From the NCBI GenBank assembly GCA_023257495.1, contig JALRCC010000077.1, forward strand, positions 1 to 7,686: DNA of 7,686 bases. Reading direction: 5' to 3'. The stretch is from Rugosibacter sp. (GTDB lineage Bacteria; Pseudomonadota; Gammaproteobacteria; Burkholderiales; Rhodocyclaceae). The stretch's first letter is position 1. Each line of letters opens with the position of its first letter. The notes below the pieces were generated by a model, which was not told where the DNA came from, did not search any database, and was given only the letters and a program-made list of their open reading frames with translations. The translations under genes were made by a program, and so were the position numbers. Of this stretch, positions 6,856 through 7,686 are shown one piece after another.

Positions 6856-7686
6856 ATGTTGAATGATTTGCCTTTGCACCCTTTAGCCGATTTGCCTGGT
6901 GGCGCGGAGGTGGTGGTGCTATGCCCGACTGCACGGTTGGCGGCGGATTTGCGACGGGCGCATGGGGTGGCACAAATGCAGGCAGGGGCGCGGTCTTGGC
7001 AGGCTTTGTTCAGCGCAACGTCGGCACAGTGGCTGGATCATCTGACCTCTGCGGCTTTGTTGCACGGGGATATTGCGCCGACGGCCTTGCCGGGGCGATT
7101 TCTCACGCGACCGCAGGAGCAGGTGGTGTGGGCGCAGGCGGTGGCGCGTGATCTGGGGGGAAGCGAGGTTGTTTCAGGCTCGACATCGGATGAGCTGGCG
7201 GCACAGGTTGCCGCATTGTTTGACCGCGATGGTCTGGCGTTAGCCGCTGCCGAGGCGGAAAGTTTGCGTCTTAACTGGCAGATCAACGTGCCTAAACAGT
7301 TACAGACGGAAGAATATCGCGCCTTTTTGCGCTGGCGTGATGAGGTGGAGAAAATTTGCGCGCCGGAAGGCTGGCATACGGCAGATGCAGCGATGTTGTG
7401 GCGCATCGGCTGTGTTGAACGTGGGCTGACGGATTTGCCAGCGCGTATCGGCTTGGCGGGTTTTACCGCGCCCGATCCGTTGTTGGCCCGATTGATGAAA
7501 GCGCTGGCTGCGCGGGGGGTGGAGTTATTCAGGGTGGATTTTTCTCATCCAGCGGCGCAGACGAGCATCCAGGTTGGCGAATGCGTGGATGCAGCGGCTG
7601 AGTGCCAGGCGGCTGCGCATTGGGCAGGCAGCATTCTGGCGCACAACCCGCAAGCGCGGCTGCGCATTGCGGTGGCGGATTTGCCT
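6856..7686 (+). CDS. AddB-like probable DNA repair protein, 5' part (cut by window edge)
   Basis: The frame is open from the ATG at 6856 for 277 codons to the right edge. It resembles the N-terminal part of the proteobacterial 'probable DNA repair protein' family (TIGR03623 type, about 900 residues), which is related to AddB of the AddAB helicase-nuclease and normally ends in a PD-(D/E)XK nuclease domain; that part lies outside the window. Supporting features: VVLCPTARLAADLRR (20-34), LRLNWQI (137-143), FLRWRDEVEKICAPEGWHTADAA (starting at 157), ARIGLAGFTAPDPLLARLMKAL (starting at 196) and AAHWAGSILAHNPQARLRIAVADLP (the last residues), the usual order for this family. No Walker A GKT is visible at the N-terminus, so helicase activity is unlikely. 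It lies 92 bp after rmuC with no clear Shine-Dalgarno, terminator or promoter in the gap. The upstream in-frame stop is at 6802-6804 and no other ATG or GTG lies between. Confidence 0.8.
   Translation, partial: MLNDLPLHPLADLPGGAEVVVLCPTARLAADLRRAHGVAQMQAGARSWQALFSATSAQWLDHLTSAALLHGDIAPTALPGRFLTRPQEQVVWAQAVARDLGGSEVVSGSTSDELAAQVAALFDRDGLALAAAEAESLRLNWQINVPKQLQTEEYRAFLRWRDEVEKICAPEGWHTADAAMLWRIGCVERGLTDLPARIGLAGFTAPDPLLARLMKALAARGVELFRVDFSHPAAQTSIQVGECVDAAAECQAAAHWAGSILAHNPQARLRIAVADLP

Noticed and set aside
6921..7151. A 76-codon plus-strand frame preceded by GGAGG (6906-6910)
   Set aside because: The ribosome-site-like sequence is attractive, but the frame is short and Gly/Ala-rich, and it lies inside the longer frame from 6856, which shows family resemblance on both sides of this stretch.

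Overview
The window looks like ordinary chromosome from a proteobacterium, most likely a betaproteobacterium. This rests on protein resemblance and gene types: a single-chain class I fumarase, an Acs with the [10 protein letters not shown] active-site segment, an Hsp15, and the start of a protein resembling the betaproteobacterial 'probable DNA repair protein' relatives of AddB. DNA is moderately GC-rich and even in character. I see no tRNA, rRNA, insertion sequence, CRISPR array, integrase or phage gene. The taxonomic call is inference and no genus is assigned.

Left part (1-1925, minus strand): a two-gene transcription unit. A small four-helix membrane protein of the YqhA/UPF0114 family (1401-1925) comes first, followed 21 bp later by a class I [4Fe-4S] fumarase whose C-terminus runs off the left edge (1-1379). 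The only long plus-strand frame here is an antisense shadow of these genes.

Divergent control region (1926-2185): 260 bp between the yqhA-fumarase unit and acs. It holds a 13-bp perfect palindrome overlapping a plausible extended -10 for the minus-strand unit, a short hairpin, a candidate -10 for acs, a pair of 12-bp direct repeats, and four tandem copies of a roughly 16-bp A-rich repeat running straight into the strong acs Shine-Dalgarno. This is the most unusual stretch of the window.

Centre and right (2186-7686, plus strand): acs (acetyl-CoA synthetase); a 78-bp gap with a second 12-bp direct repeat pair; then a compact cluster of an FMN nitroreductase-family gene, hslR (Hsp15, overlapping the previous gene by 8 bp) and rmuC (5 bp later). 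After a 92-bp gap comes the 5' part of an AddB-like, probable PD-(D/E)XK nuclease-family repair gene, cut by the right edge.

Functionally the window joins central C2/C4 carbon metabolism (acetate activation to acetyl-CoA, fumarate to malate in the TCA cycle) to a nucleic-acid maintenance group (rescue of stalled 50S subunits by Hsp15, RmuC, AddB-like protein). Every complete gene has a recognisable family. I found no convincing undescribed multi-gene system; the acs leader repeats are the best lead.
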